Below, in pieces: positions 35,230 through 44,058 of a stretch of 64,000 nt of DNA. Source of the stretch: Trichothermofontia sichuanensis B231. GTDB taxonomy: Bacteria; Cyanobacteriota; Cyanobacteriia; B231. Under the pieces are notes generated by a model, which saw only the letters and a program-made list of their open reading frames with translations, did not search any database and was not told the DNA's origin. Made by a program: the position numbers and the translations under genes. Every line of letters begins with the position of its first letter. The first letter of the stretch is position 1. The stretch spans positions 3,491,741-3,555,740 of the forward strand of contig NZ_CP110848.1 of assembly GCF_026240635.1 (NCBI RefSeq). The letters run 5' to 3'.

Positions 35230-38200
35230 CTAAAATCGCGCTTCATACTCTAGCAACGCCTGACTATTGCCCGACAAATCCGTCGACCCCCGGAACAATA
35301 GCTCATTGTTGATGCGATAGCGGAGGCTAAATAGACCAATTTGATCATTGGTTAAGACTCGCAGGGCCGAGAACGAGAGATTGCCCGGTAAATCGATCCC
35401 GATCTCGGCCCCCAGGCCAATGGTACTACTGCGGGATTCTCGATTCGGCGTCATCACCGGGAAGAGCCGGAAATCAGTTAACCCCAGCGCATTGCCAATG
35501 TGGGACTGAATGTTGGTGAGCAGAGCCGATCCTGCCAAATTTGCCAGTAACAGACTGCTCTCCCCCTGTGCGAGGGAGTTAATAAAACTTCCTCCCAATA
35601 ACCCCACAATTTCGGCCTCATTACGCGGGGGTGTACTGGTCAGGGCCAACACCTCGGAATTGCCGCTGGTATTCGCTAACTCGCTAGCTAAGCCCCTGAC
35701 CTCAGCTTGCACCCGGATGGTTCGTAGGGCACCCAGGCTGGTGGCAGGGGCATCCGTCACTTCCGGCACGGTAGAGGTCGGAATCGGGGTACGGGTGACC
35801 TCGGGGACAAGAGTGACCAAACGAATATCCAGGTAGGGGTCAAGTCCCTGCTCTGGATTAAAGGTGGCCGTATTCTCACGGCCACGGGCCAGGACAAATT
35901 CAGTGGTGAAGAGATTAACCTGACCACTGCGTAGACGAATAGTTCCACTGGGTTCAATATCCGTCAGATTACCGTTAATGACGAGATCACCCGTGGCGAC
36001 AAAGTTCAACAAGGGCTGCCGCACAATCTGGATATTGCGGCCCAGGGTAATCTGTAGGTTGTTCAGGGCGATCGGGGATTGGGGGGGCGGCTGGCCTATA
36101 CGGGTGGGGGTTGCCGCCATCGCAGCCCCCTCTGGGGTTGATAGGGGTGATTCAGTAGGGGTAACTAGCCGGATTTGCCCATCGGCCAAGGTCAGGTCCC
36201 CTTCAAGGGCGGGGGTAAAGGCACTGCCTGTTACTCGGATCTGACCCGTGAGATCGCCTTCATAGGGCTGTAACTTCAGCTTCAACCGCTTGAGATCGAC
36301 CGTTACTGGATTTTCCCAGTCGGGATCGGTTTCGGGCAGGGGATGGGCGATCGGGATCACGCCCTTAGCCAGGATTTGACCACCGCCAAAGGCCCCCTCA
36401 AGGCTTTCAACCCGGATGCGATCGCGATCAAAAGTGGCACTACCGTGGATCGCCGTAATCGGCTCCGGCAGGGCTGGCGAGGTGATCGTTGCCTGCTCAA
36501 GGGCTGCTGTCCCCGTGGCGATCGGGTCACGCAACGTCCCGCGGACTTGGAGGTTAACATTGCCCTGGCCTGCCACCAGGTTTAGTTGCGAACGGGAGAG
36601 GATATTCAACAGTGCCAGACCACTATCCTGCACCTTGAGATCCAACTTGATCGCTTCGGTTGCCGGGGCGGTACTGGCAAAGGGTAATTGATAGGGAATA
36701 CTGCCGACCATTTGGATGGGGTCGGGTCCAGTGACTGCCATCGTTGCCCCAAAGTCAAGGCGAGCATCAGCATAGCTAAAGCTCCCTAGGGCTTTTTCGA
36801 TCGGCGCTTGATTCAGCGTGCCATCCACCAGGGTAATTTCCCCGCGGGCCTGGGGATTAGCTAGAGTCCCAGCGATCGCGGCGCTGGCATTTAAGCGACC
36901 AGTAATCTCAAAAGGTAGAGTGACCGTTCGTTTCAGGAGATCGACGGGGATATTTTCAGCCCGGAATTGTCCCGTTTGGCCAGTGGCCCCCAACTGGCCA
37001 GTGAAAGTCAGCAGGGCCTCATCGGCAGTCAACCGCAGGGGTAGGAAACTGACCACACCATCTTTATACTGCCCTTGAACCAACACCTCATCTGCTTTGT
37101 AATTCCCCCACTGCCAATCCGTCCCCTGGAAATGGAAGTCGATCGTTGGTCCTGCTGCCAGGGACCCGGCAATCGTGATGTCGCCGTGGAAGTGACCATC
37201 CAGAGCCATCAGCGGCGGTAAGGGCTGAGCGGCTAATGCAGCAGCCTGGTGTTCTTGAAGCACCTGCAATTCACTTAAGCGCCGCATTTGTTCCAGCACT
37301 GACATCTGGCTAGCATCAATCGGCACCGGGCGCACAGTGGCCGCTGCGACATAACTGGGGGGACGGAAACCGCGTCCTATGTCGCTGAACTCAAACCACT
37401 GGAGGGTGCGTAGGAGATCCTGGGTACGGGCGTCGGGGACGTGAATTTGGGCTTGGAAGGGTGCTTGCGCCGCCGGGTTGAAATGGGCATTGACCTGGAT
37501 CTGGGTTTGCCCCTCGGTTAACACCCCCTGCTGTAACGAGGCCACACCATTAACGTAACGGAAATCGCCCTGGAAGCTGTCGGCCTGGAGGTGGCCAAGG
37601 CTGGGGTTAGCGATCGCGATCGTCCCTGTGGTCTCAAATTGGCGCAGGTCGATCGTCGCCGCTCCCGATACCGTCCCGGTTATGGCTCCTAGCCCGATCG
37701 CCGCCGCTGGGGTGAAATTAAAAATCCCCAAGGGCAAATTCGCGAGGGTCACCTGTAACGTGTTATCAACCGTCGTTCCCCGCAGTTGCGTCTCCTGGCG
37801 CTGGATGAGGAACGTTGCGGGACGATAGTCCGGCGTGAGGGCCAGTTGAATGTGCTCCTGATCCCCCCGCAGGTCAACCTCCAGTCCCTGATCCAAGGCA
37901 AAGTGCACCGGCCCCGACAAGACCGGTGCAAAGGCCCATTGGTTCACCACCAATTGTTCCAGTTGCAGATCGCCCCCTAAGGCAAGGCGATCGGGCGAAC
38001 CACTCAACTGGCCGGTGAAGCTGGCCCGACCAGTTGTTTGTATGGGCACGGGCAAGGAGCCGGGTAGCCAGGCTTGCAGGGTTTGGAGATCGTAGCGATC
38101 AACCGCTAGCGCCAGATTGATCTGTTGAATGCTAGGCGTTGGACCTGTGCGCGTATCCACCTGAATTGCCCCATTGGCCTGGACTTGGCCTGCGTTAAGC

Positions 38201-40212
38201 GTCTGGACGAGGACCTGCTGGCCATCCCAGGCGAGGCTGGCGCTGATCGGCTGGGAGAGTTGGGTGGGTCCCTGGGGCCGTTGGATGGTCACACCCTGGG
38301 GCAATTGCAGTTCGGCGATCGCCTGGGTCGTCGCCAGCCCTGGCGCTTCCAGACTCCCTGCCAGTTGGATCTGGCCATCAAGGAATCCCTGCAAAGCGAA
38401 CGCGCCATTAGCAGGCTGGAGCCGGGCCAGGGGTAGCTGCTGGCCTTGAACGACGGCCTGCCAGCGGCCATTAGCGATCTCCGCCTGGGCCTGGAGTTGC
38501 CCACCATCAATTTGGGCGATCGCCTTTTGCAGACGAATGATCCCATTGGCAATAGTCACCTCGCCCTGGGCAGGATAGGTACCCTGGGGAGCCTGCCATG
38601 CCACCACCGTTTGTACCTGACTGAGGGGACCAAAGACCTGGATCTGAGCATTCATCGGTCCCAAGCTCACAGGAAGCGTCGGGCTACCGTAGAGACGGGC
38701 CAAGGTATCGGCGGGGATATCCTGGGCCAGGAAGTCCAGCACTAACCCTTGGGGGTCCGCCAGCTTGATCTGCCCGCCGCCGCTGATCGTGCCCCCCACT
38801 AACGGGTTGGCCTGCAGGTCCGATAACAGCAGATTGGGGCCATTCAGCTTAAAGTTACCCTGGATCTGGTTAAAGACCACGCGATCAACACGGGTGGGTT
38901 GCGTGGTGGCGATCGTACCCGCGATCACGGGTTGTGGCAGCGGCCCCGTCACCGTAATGGTTGCCTTTGCAGCCCCCTCAATACCCACGGGGAGGGAAGT
39001 CACCTGAGCCGTTTTCAGCGCCGTGGCGATCGGGACTGAGGGCACCTCGGCCCGGAGATGGTAATCCCCCTGAAGATCTAACTGACCATTGACCTGAATG
39101 GGGACCGCGCCATACTGGCCCTCCAACTGATGAAAACTCACCTGGGAGCCTTTGACCCGGATCTGGCCGCTGGTAATTTTGACCGGTTGGGGCACCCGAT
39201 CAATGGTCCCCACCACATTCTGAAGTTTGACGCTACCTTCCAAATAGGGCATTGCGGGATGCGCGAAGTGCTCCCCCTGGGAATCGGTCTGGCGGGGGTT
39301 TGCATCCGGGTCTCCCTGGAAAATCGTCACCTGGCCGTCCAATTGCCCCCCCTGAAGCTGAACGGGCATGGGCACCAGCGGACTTACATCAGTCACCGGG
39401 AGCGATCGCACCACCGCCGTGACGGTATAATCCGGTGCTGCGGCCAGTCCTGCCAGGGTCACTTCCCCCGTTGCCTGGAGTTGGCCATCGGTTGCCGTGC
39501 GTCCCTGGACCTGAAACTGGATGTGCTGAGGCGGGTTTTCCTCTGTGGGGGCATTGGGAAAAGGGGAGAGCTGCTGGAAACTGGCATCGGCCTGGAGATC
39601 CTTCAGCACAACCGGTGTGGGGGCTTTGCTGGGTGAGGCGGGCTGAGGCACGAGCGTCAGGGTGCCATCCGCCAGACGGACTCGGCCAACTTCAAACGTC
39701 AGAAAACCGGGGGGACCGGGGGTAATTTCCGTATCGAGCCACTGCCCAGATTCAGCCTGGACCACCGAGGCCACGGGCTGGATCACCGTAATATCAAAAG
39801 TCACGGTGCGGGTGAGCAAGGCTTGGAGCGGATTGAAGCCCACCGCGATCGCCCGAATCGTCATCTGATCCGGATCGGTGGCCGTAGGGGGAATCGCCGA
39901 TGGGCCAAACCGGACCCCTGTCAGACTAATGTGTTCAAGTTCACCGACGACGATCGGGCGATTCAGCATTTGGGCCAAATTGGTTTGCACGAGAGGTACC
40001 AACTGGTTCCGCACAAATAGCCAGACCCAGAAGGCGCCACCACCCGCCGCCAGCAATAGGAACACCCCCACCCCTACCCCCAGCCATCGCACTCGGGCCA
40101 ATTCTCCACGGGAAACGCTACGCGAACGGCCTTGGCCCTTCGGCTCAGACTCCGGAACAGGGGGCGGTCTCTTAGACAAGTTCTCAGAATGGGAATTGGG
40201 CAGAGGGGCCAT
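35230..40212 (-). CDS. tamB: TamB-like translocation/assembly protein (DUF490)
   Basis: A 1660-residue inner-membrane-anchored periplasmic protein. One N-terminal membrane segment (about 45-68) is followed by a very long beta-rich repeat region of the AsmA/TamB type and a C-terminal DUF490 domain with TATFNPEQGLDPYLDIRL and the end ELLFRGSTDLSGNSQALLEYEARF. TamB-class proteins bridge the inner and outer membrane and are implicated in lipid transport and outer-membrane assembly. The terminal aromatic residue is typical. The gene is intact and very large relative to proteobacterial TamB (about 1260). The partner Omp85/TamA is not adjacent. Confidence 0.92.
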   Translation of the reverse strand: MAPLPNSHSENLSKRPPPVPESEPKGQGRSRSVSRGELARVRWLGVGVGVFLLLAAGGGAFWVWLFVRNQLVPLVQTNLAQMLNRPIVVGELEHISLTGVRFGPSAIPPTATDPDQMTIRAIAVGFNPLQALLTRTVTFDITVIQPVASVVQAESGQWLDTEITPGPPGFLTFEVGRVRLADGTLTLVPQPASPSKAPTPVVLKDLQADASFQQLSPFPNAPTEENPPQHIQFQVQGRTATDGQLQATGEVTLAGLAAAPDYTVTAVVRSLPVTDVSPLVPMPVQLQGGQLDGQVTIFQGDPDANPRQTDSQGEHFAHPAMPYLEGSVKLQNVVGTIDRVPQPVKITSGQIRVKGSQVSFHQLEGQYGAVPIQVNGQLDLQGDYHLRAEVPSVPIATALKTAQVTSLPVGIEGAAKATITVTGPLPQPVIAGTIATTQPTRVDRVVFNQIQGNFKLNGPNLLLSDLQANPLVGGTISGGGQIKLADPQGLVLDFLAQDIPADTLARLYGSPTLPVSLGPMNAQIQVFGPLSQVQTVVAWQAPQGTYPAQGEVTIANGIIRLQKAIAQIDGGQLQAQAEIANGRWQAVVQGQQLPLARLQPANGAFALQGFLDGQIQLAGSLEAPGLATTQAIAELQLPQGVTIQRPQGPTQLSQPISASLAWDGQQVLVQTLNAGQVQANGAIQVDTRTGPTPSIQQINLALAVDRYDLQTLQAWLPGSLPVPIQTTGRASFTGQLSGSPDRLALGGDLQLEQLVVNQWAFAPVLSGPVHFALDQGLEVDLRGDQEHIQLALTPDYRPATFLIQRQETQLRGTTVDNTLQVTLANLPLGIFNFTPAAAIGLGAITGTVSGAATIDLRQFETTGTIAIANPSLGHLQADSFQGDFRYVNGVASLQQGVLTEGQTQIQVNAHFNPAAQAPFQAQIHVPDARTQDLLRTLQWFEFSDIGRGFRPPSYVAAATVRPVPIDASQMSVLEQMRRLSELQVLQEHQAAALAAQPLPPLMALDGHFHGDITIAGSLAAGPTIDFHFQGTDWQWGNYKADEVLVQGQYKDGVVSFLPLRLTADEALLTFTGQLGATGQTGQFRAENIPVDLLKRTVTLPFEITGRLNASAAIAGTLANPQARGEITLVDGTLNQAPIEKALGSFSYADARLDFGATMAVTGPDPIQMVGSIPYQLPFASTAPATEAIKLDLKVQDSGLALLNILSRSQLNLVAGQGNVNLQVRGTLRDPIATGTAALEQATITSPALPEPITAIHGSATFDRDRIRVESLEGAFGGGQILAKGVIPIAHPLPETDPDWENPVTVDLKRLKLKLQPYEGDLTGQIRVTGSAFTPALEGDLTLADGQIRLVTPTESPLSTPEGAAMAATPTRIGQPPPQSPIALNNLQITLGRNIQIVRQPLLNFVATGDLVINGNLTDIEPSGTIRLRSGQVNLFTTEFVLARGRENTATFNPEQGLDPYLDIRLVTLVPEVTRTPIPTSTVPEVTDAPATSLGALRTIRVQAEVRGLASELANTSGNSEVLALTSTPPRNEAEIVGLLGGSFINSLAQGESSLLLANLAGSALLTNIQSHIGNALGLTDFRLFPVMTPNRESRSSTIGLGAEIGIDLPGNLSFSALRVLTNDQIGLFSLRYRINNELLFRGSTDLSGNSQALLEYEARF

Positions 40213-40410
40213 CGCTCTCCAGACAGTTGCAAGGAATCCAGCGCACGGGTCCAGATGGGGTTAGCCTATCAGCAGTTTAAATGACGTACAGCACAGCGTC
40301 TGGGGTACTTGCCCTACCCCCAGCCTGAGGGCAAGGCTGTGTAGCCTTCCCAGAAGAACCCATCTATTATCAGCGCCGATCGTCAAAGTGGCTATGCTTA
40401 GCCGCCCCGA

Positions 40411-41267
40411 TCGGGCAACAAGGAGGAGCGTTAGGTGGAATATGGGGCCTCAAACCCACCTATGGCCGATTATCACGGGCAGGGGTCTTCCCGTTCCGTC
40501 ATAGTTTTGATCATATTGGCCCCTTGGCCCGATCGGTGCGGGATCTGGCGGTAGCGTTTGATTGTCTTCAAGGACCGGACACAGCGGACCCAGTCTGTAC
40601 ATCCCGCCCCGCAGCGCCGTGTCTGCCCCAATTGCCCCTGGGGATAGAAGGTCTCCGCATTGCCGTCGCCGCCGGCTATTTTCAGGAGAAGGCAGAGGCC
40701 CAGGTCTTAGCTGCCGTTGATCAGGTTGCCCATGCCCTAGGGGCAAGCCGATCGATCACCCTTCCCGAAACACACCGGGCCAGGGCGGCTGCCTACTTGA
40801 TCACGGCCACCGAAGGCGCAAATTTACACCGGGAGAACCTGCGGCAACGCCCCTAGGACTTTGATCCGGCGACCCGCGATCGGTTTCTAGCTGGTTTACT
40901 GATCCCTGGGGATTGGTACCTACAGGCACAACGGTTCCGCCAGTGGTATCGCGATCAGGTACGGGAATTATTTCAAACCGTGGACCTCATCCTCGCTCCC
41001 ACAACCCCTTGCCCTGCCCCCCTCATTGGGCAGACCATAATGGTGCTCGACGGCGAAGCCATGCCCGTGCGGCCTAACCTAGGGCTATTTACCCAACCCC
41101 TATCCTTTATTGGCCTACCCATTATTTCGGTACCGATCATCCAACCCGGCCAACTTCCCGTCGGTGTGCAAATGATTGCCGCTCCCTACCAGGAGGGGGC
41201 ACTCTTCCGCGCAGCGACCTATCTCGAAACGGTGGGCTTAGTGCCCACCCCAATCCCTTTGGCATAG
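40411..41267 (+). pseudogene. Broken amidase-signature-family gene
   Basis: The frame running from about 40411 reads like an amidase (GIWGLKPTYGRLSRAGVFPF, then FDHIGPLARSVRDLA) but is interrupted by an in-frame TAG at 40854-40856 and continues in the same frame to 41267 (DLILAPTTPCPAPLIG...PIISVPI...GVQMIAAPYQE). The N-terminal third, which carries the catalytic Lys and the GSDTGGS Ser-Ser pair of the family, is absent; the readable part begins just after it. Two independent lesions make it inactive. It may derive from a GatA-like or other amidase. It lies 200 bp after the tamB start, on the opposite strand. Confidence 0.82.
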
Positions 41268-41315
41268 CTTCTCCACACGAGGATTTGCCACTGCCCCAGT
41301 TGCGTAAGCGACTGC

Positions 41316-41639
41316 TTAAGAGGCAAGGGCGACCTCAACCATTTGCTGGAGTTCCCCCTTTTGATAGAGTTCAATCAGGATGTCGGATCCCCCAATAAAC
41401 TCACCGTTGATATAGACCTGGGGAATGGTTGGCCAGTTGGAATATTCCTTGATGCCCTGACGGATATCTGGATCGGCTAACACATCGATCGTTTCAAAGG
41501 GCACCCCCAGCACATTGAGGATCTGCACCACATTATTCGAGAACCCACACTGGGGCATCAATTTGGTCCCTTTCATAAAGACCATGATCTTGTTTTGCTG
41601 GATGAGATCGTCGATCCGTTGTTTCAGTTCTGGCGTCAT
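41316..41639 (-). CDS. grxD: Monothiol glutaredoxin (CGFS type)
   Basis: A 107-residue Grx4/GrxD-type protein with the CGFS active site (C31) and the WPTIPQVYINGEFIGGSD glutathione-binding stretch. These proteins bind a 2Fe-2S cluster with glutathione, and pair with BolA, for Fe-S delivery or iron sensing. The ATG at 41639 with AAGGA upstream fits the known length; a 16-codon extension to 41687 is open but not family-like. The BolA-family gene is 145 bp upstream on the same strand. Confidence 0.93.
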   Translation of the reverse strand: MTPELKQRIDDLIQQNKIMVFMKGTKLMPQCGFSNNVVQILNVLGVPFETIDVLADPDIRQGIKEYSNWPTIPQVYINGEFIGGSDILIELYQKGELQQMVEVALAS

Positions 41640-41784
41640 AGTCCTTGTCGGTGTGTTTACGTTACCCAAAATTCTAAACCGACTCACCCCTATGTAACTA
41701 ATTGTTTACGTTAAGCGCGACCGAGTTGGCGTCCGTGGCAGGTCTGACCAGGAGTATGGCGTCTATGGACCCTGTGGAAACTCC

Positions 41785-42045
41785 CTAGGTGCTCCCCCGC
41801 GCCGCTGCCCAGGTTTCGGGGGTGTAGGTCTTCAGGGCAAGGGCATGAATCGCTTCACTCGACATGGCCTGCTGCAGGGCACCATAAACCATCTGGTGTT
41901 GCTGCACTAAACTTTTACCAGCAAATTGACTCGATACGACTGTCACTTGGTAGTGATCACCACCGCCGGTCAAATCCTGTACCGATACCTCGGCATCGGG
42001 CAGAGCGGCCTGGATCATCGTGGTAACATCTTGGGGAGTAACCAT
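41785..42045 (-). CDS. BolA-family protein
   Basis: An 86-residue protein with the BolA fold: an N-terminal helix start ([27 protein letters not shown]), [20 protein letters not shown] and the C-terminal [12 protein letters not shown] stretch. The conserved His of BolA (H in HQMVY) is present. It is next to the CGFS glutaredoxin on the same strand, the classic pairing for Fe-S and iron signalling, and probably in one operon with it. A family A element ends its upstream region. Confidence 0.88.
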   Translation of the reverse strand: MVTPQDVTTMIQAALPDAEVSVQDLTGGGDHYQVTVVSSQFAGKSLVQQHQMVYGALQQAMSSEAIHALALKTYTPETWAAARGST

Positions 42046-42068
42046 ACACTACTCTCCTAAATCTCTTC

Positions 42069-42170
42069 TGTCACTAAATAAGAACGATACAGTTTTTCGC
42101 TCCCCTCTCCCGCTCTGGGAGAGGGGCTGGGGGTGAGAGAGCTGTTTCAGCCTAAATTGCCATGACTATA
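42069..42170. repeat. Family A MITE-like element, copy 4
   Basis: About 102 bp, from TGTCACTAAATAAG (left end slightly shortened) through GATACAG, the CTCTCCCGCTCTGGGAGAG hairpin, CTGTTTCAGCCTAAATTG to GACTATA. It differs from full copies by a few bases lost at the left end. It lies upstream of the BolA gene. Confidence 0.78.
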
Positions 42171-42264
42171 ACTCAAGCTTGTCTACGACTGGTCTAGGCA
42201 ATAGCCTAATCGCGCCGGGTTGCGGCGCCTACGGACTGAAGACAGGATGCCGTCGCGATCGCGG

Positions 42265-43284
42265 CTACTGCCTGGCACGCGGGAAGGTGGTATCGGCAAA
42301 CCCCAGTTCAAATAGCTGTTGATAGGCGCGTTTACCCAAATCCCGCGTGGGCTGCTGACTGCCGATAATCTGCACCAACAGCGGCACCGCCAATTCCGGC
42401 TGGTTTTGGGCACGGTGGACAAGCGCCAGTTGGTAAGTGGCTTCATCCCGCAGTTGAGCCGCATCCAAGGCCCGCTGACGGTTGGTACTGGCAATAGTAT
42501 TGTCAATGCCGGTAAAACTGGCCGCCAGATCTTGATAGAAATTGGACAACTGGTTATAAACCTGACGGGCTTCCTGAAGCTTGGTGATCGCAAGGCCGTA
42601 GTTTTGCGCCGCGATCGCACTGGTGGCTTCCGTCATCAATTGCTGCCCCCCTTCTAGGCTCAGCAGGTTGGTCGACTGGGGTTGGGGTCGGCTGGGGGCC
42701 ACCTCCCCCTCAGCAGGACGGGGGAAGGGCTGATCGACAAAGCCGAGTTCAAACAATTGTTGATAGGCCCGTGTGCCTAAGTCGCGGGTCGGCTGCTGGC
42801 TGCGAATAATCTGGATCAGGAGGGGGATGGCCAGTTCCGGTTGGTTGCGGGCACGGTGGACAAGCGCCAGTTGATAGGTCGCTTCATCGCGCAGCTGCGC
42901 CGTATCCAGTGCTTTTTGCCGTTGACTTGCAGAAATGCGGTTATCAATGCCAGAGAAGCTGGCCGCCAGTTGCTGATAGAAGTTGGAAATCTGGTTGTAA
43001 ACTTGACGGGCTTCTTGCAGTTTGGTCGTGGCGAGGCTGTAGTCCTGGGCCGCGATCGCGGTACTGGCCTCATTCACCAACCGTCGTCCCCCTTCCAAAC
43101 TTAAGAGACTGCTGGCCTGAGCAAGGGGGCGTAATTCATTGGGGTTGGTGATCTCGGTCGCCGGTTCCAGTCCAGGGACATTGATTTCCTGGGCTTGTCC
43201 GGCTACGGCACCCAGGCAAAGACAAGCCACCGAAATCGGTAGCGACAACAAACTCCGGCGAGGCCAACGGTAAGCGGTGGTCAT
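42265..43284 (-). CDS. Secreted protein with two tandem copies of a 130-residue unit
   Basis: A 339-residue exported protein of unknown function. A signal peptide (about 1-31, AVAGQA cleavage) leads to two units at about 56-187 and 202-336 that are nearly identical: LLSLEGG, AAQ-YxLAxTKLQEARQVYNQ, SNFYQ-LAASF-GIDN, LRDEATYQLALVHRA, QPELA-PLL-QII-SQQPTRDLG and YQQLFELGF. Each unit is alpha-helical, TPR-like. The DNA is also recognisably duplicated, so this is a recent internal tandem duplication. Single-unit relatives may exist in other cyanobacteria; that is not checked. Confidence 0.75.
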   Translation of the reverse strand: MTTAYRWPRRSLLSLPISVACLCLGAVAGQAQEINVPGLEPATEITNPNELRPLAQASSLLSLEGGRRLVNEASTAIAAQDYSLATTKLQEARQVYNQISNFYQQLAASFSGIDNRISASQRQKALDTAQLRDEATYQLALVHRARNQPELAIPLLIQIIRSQQPTRDLGTRAYQQLFELGFVDQPFPRPAEGEVAPSRPQPQSTNLLSLEGGQQLMTEATSAIAAQNYGLAITKLQEARQVYNQLSNFYQDLAASFTGIDNTIASTNRQRALDAAQLRDEATYQLALVHRAQNQPELAVPLLVQIIGSQQPTRDLGKRAYQQLFELGFADTTFPRARQ

Positions 43285-43736
43285 GGATTCGTATGTTGGG
43301 GGCTAACGGATGGGAATCAGGACAAATTGTAAACCTTTTGTAAACCTGCGTATCCCTTCGTATCCTATCCTGCCAGGGTCGCAGTGTCTCCAGATGACGC
43401 GATCAGGGTGTAACGGGTTCCGATCGAGCTGGACGTCAGCACCCAGGGAGCAACACGGGCAACAGGTCGCCGCATCGTGGGATAGGACGAATTAACACCC
43501 ACACAATTTCCCCCACCCCCCAGCAAGGCCATGCAACGGCCTGGGCCAGCCAATCTAACGCAACCCGTCGTAGCCCCTATCCAGGCACCTTTACCCTAGC
43601 TCACTTCTGCGTGCCATCATCAGGGACTTACCCCCTAGGGGTGATACCCTCCACCACTAAAATGCAATACTGTGGTATGAGGCAGGAGCCAAGACTTAAC
43701 CGAGATTTAAAAAGTGCATAAAAATAATTTTAGGGG

Positions 43737-43767
43737 GTGACACCCCTCACCCCGTTCATGTAATAAT
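43737..43767 (+). promoter_or_regulatory. Sigma-70-type promoter for the candidate small RNA
   Basis: GTGACA at 43737-43742 and TAATAAT at 43761-43767 with an 18-base spacer, close to the standard form. Transcription would begin near 43774. Confidence 0.45.
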
Positions 43768-43774
43768 GTGCTAT

Positions 43775-43827
43775 GTAAATGCACCCTGATGATTGGGGGA
43801 GTCACCGAGGTGGCTCTCCTTTTTTTA
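43775..43827 (+). ncRNA. Candidate small RNA of about 55 nt
   Basis: From the predicted start near 43775 to the T-run ending near 43826. The 5' part (TATGTAAATGCACCCTGATG) is unstructured, and the 3' part is a strong hairpin (GGGGAGTCACC with GGTGGCTCTCC) with seven T bases. No coding frame or ribosome binding site accounts for it, and it does not match the Yfr1 motif I know. The case rests only on the promoter-terminator geometry. Confidence 0.42.
43796..43826 (+). terminator. Strong intrinsic terminator
   Basis: A stem of about 10 pairs (some G-U) between GGGGAGTCACC and GGTGGCTCTCC is followed by TTTTTTT at 43820-43826. It is 230 bp before argJ, so it ends the small upstream transcript and not argJ. 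Confidence 0.7.
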
Positions 43828-44058
43828 GGTCGCGGATGTGGAATTGTTGTGGAGAGGCGCCTGCGGTTGCGATCGGGGGACAGGGGTTGCAAGCGTGCAC
43901 CGAGGCAGTGGGGAACTGACAAGGGGGGTCGAGGAGACTTGGTATAATAACGCAGCTTCATGTTGCTGCGGAGTTCCAGTGGCTTAACTGGAGCGACCGG
44001 CTCTGGGATTCCGGGTCAGCACAGCATGCACCACTCCTGCGCAAAGGTTGACAGCACT

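Larger units (their letters stand above)
43285..44058. other. Spacer upstream of argJ with a candidate small RNA
   Basis: About 770 bp divergent region between the duplicated-unit protein and argJ. The frames in it are not convincing. The middle holds a promoter-terminator unit (43737-43827). The last 130 bp contain the argJ promoter region. The first 300 bp show no structure I can name. Confidence 0.5.
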
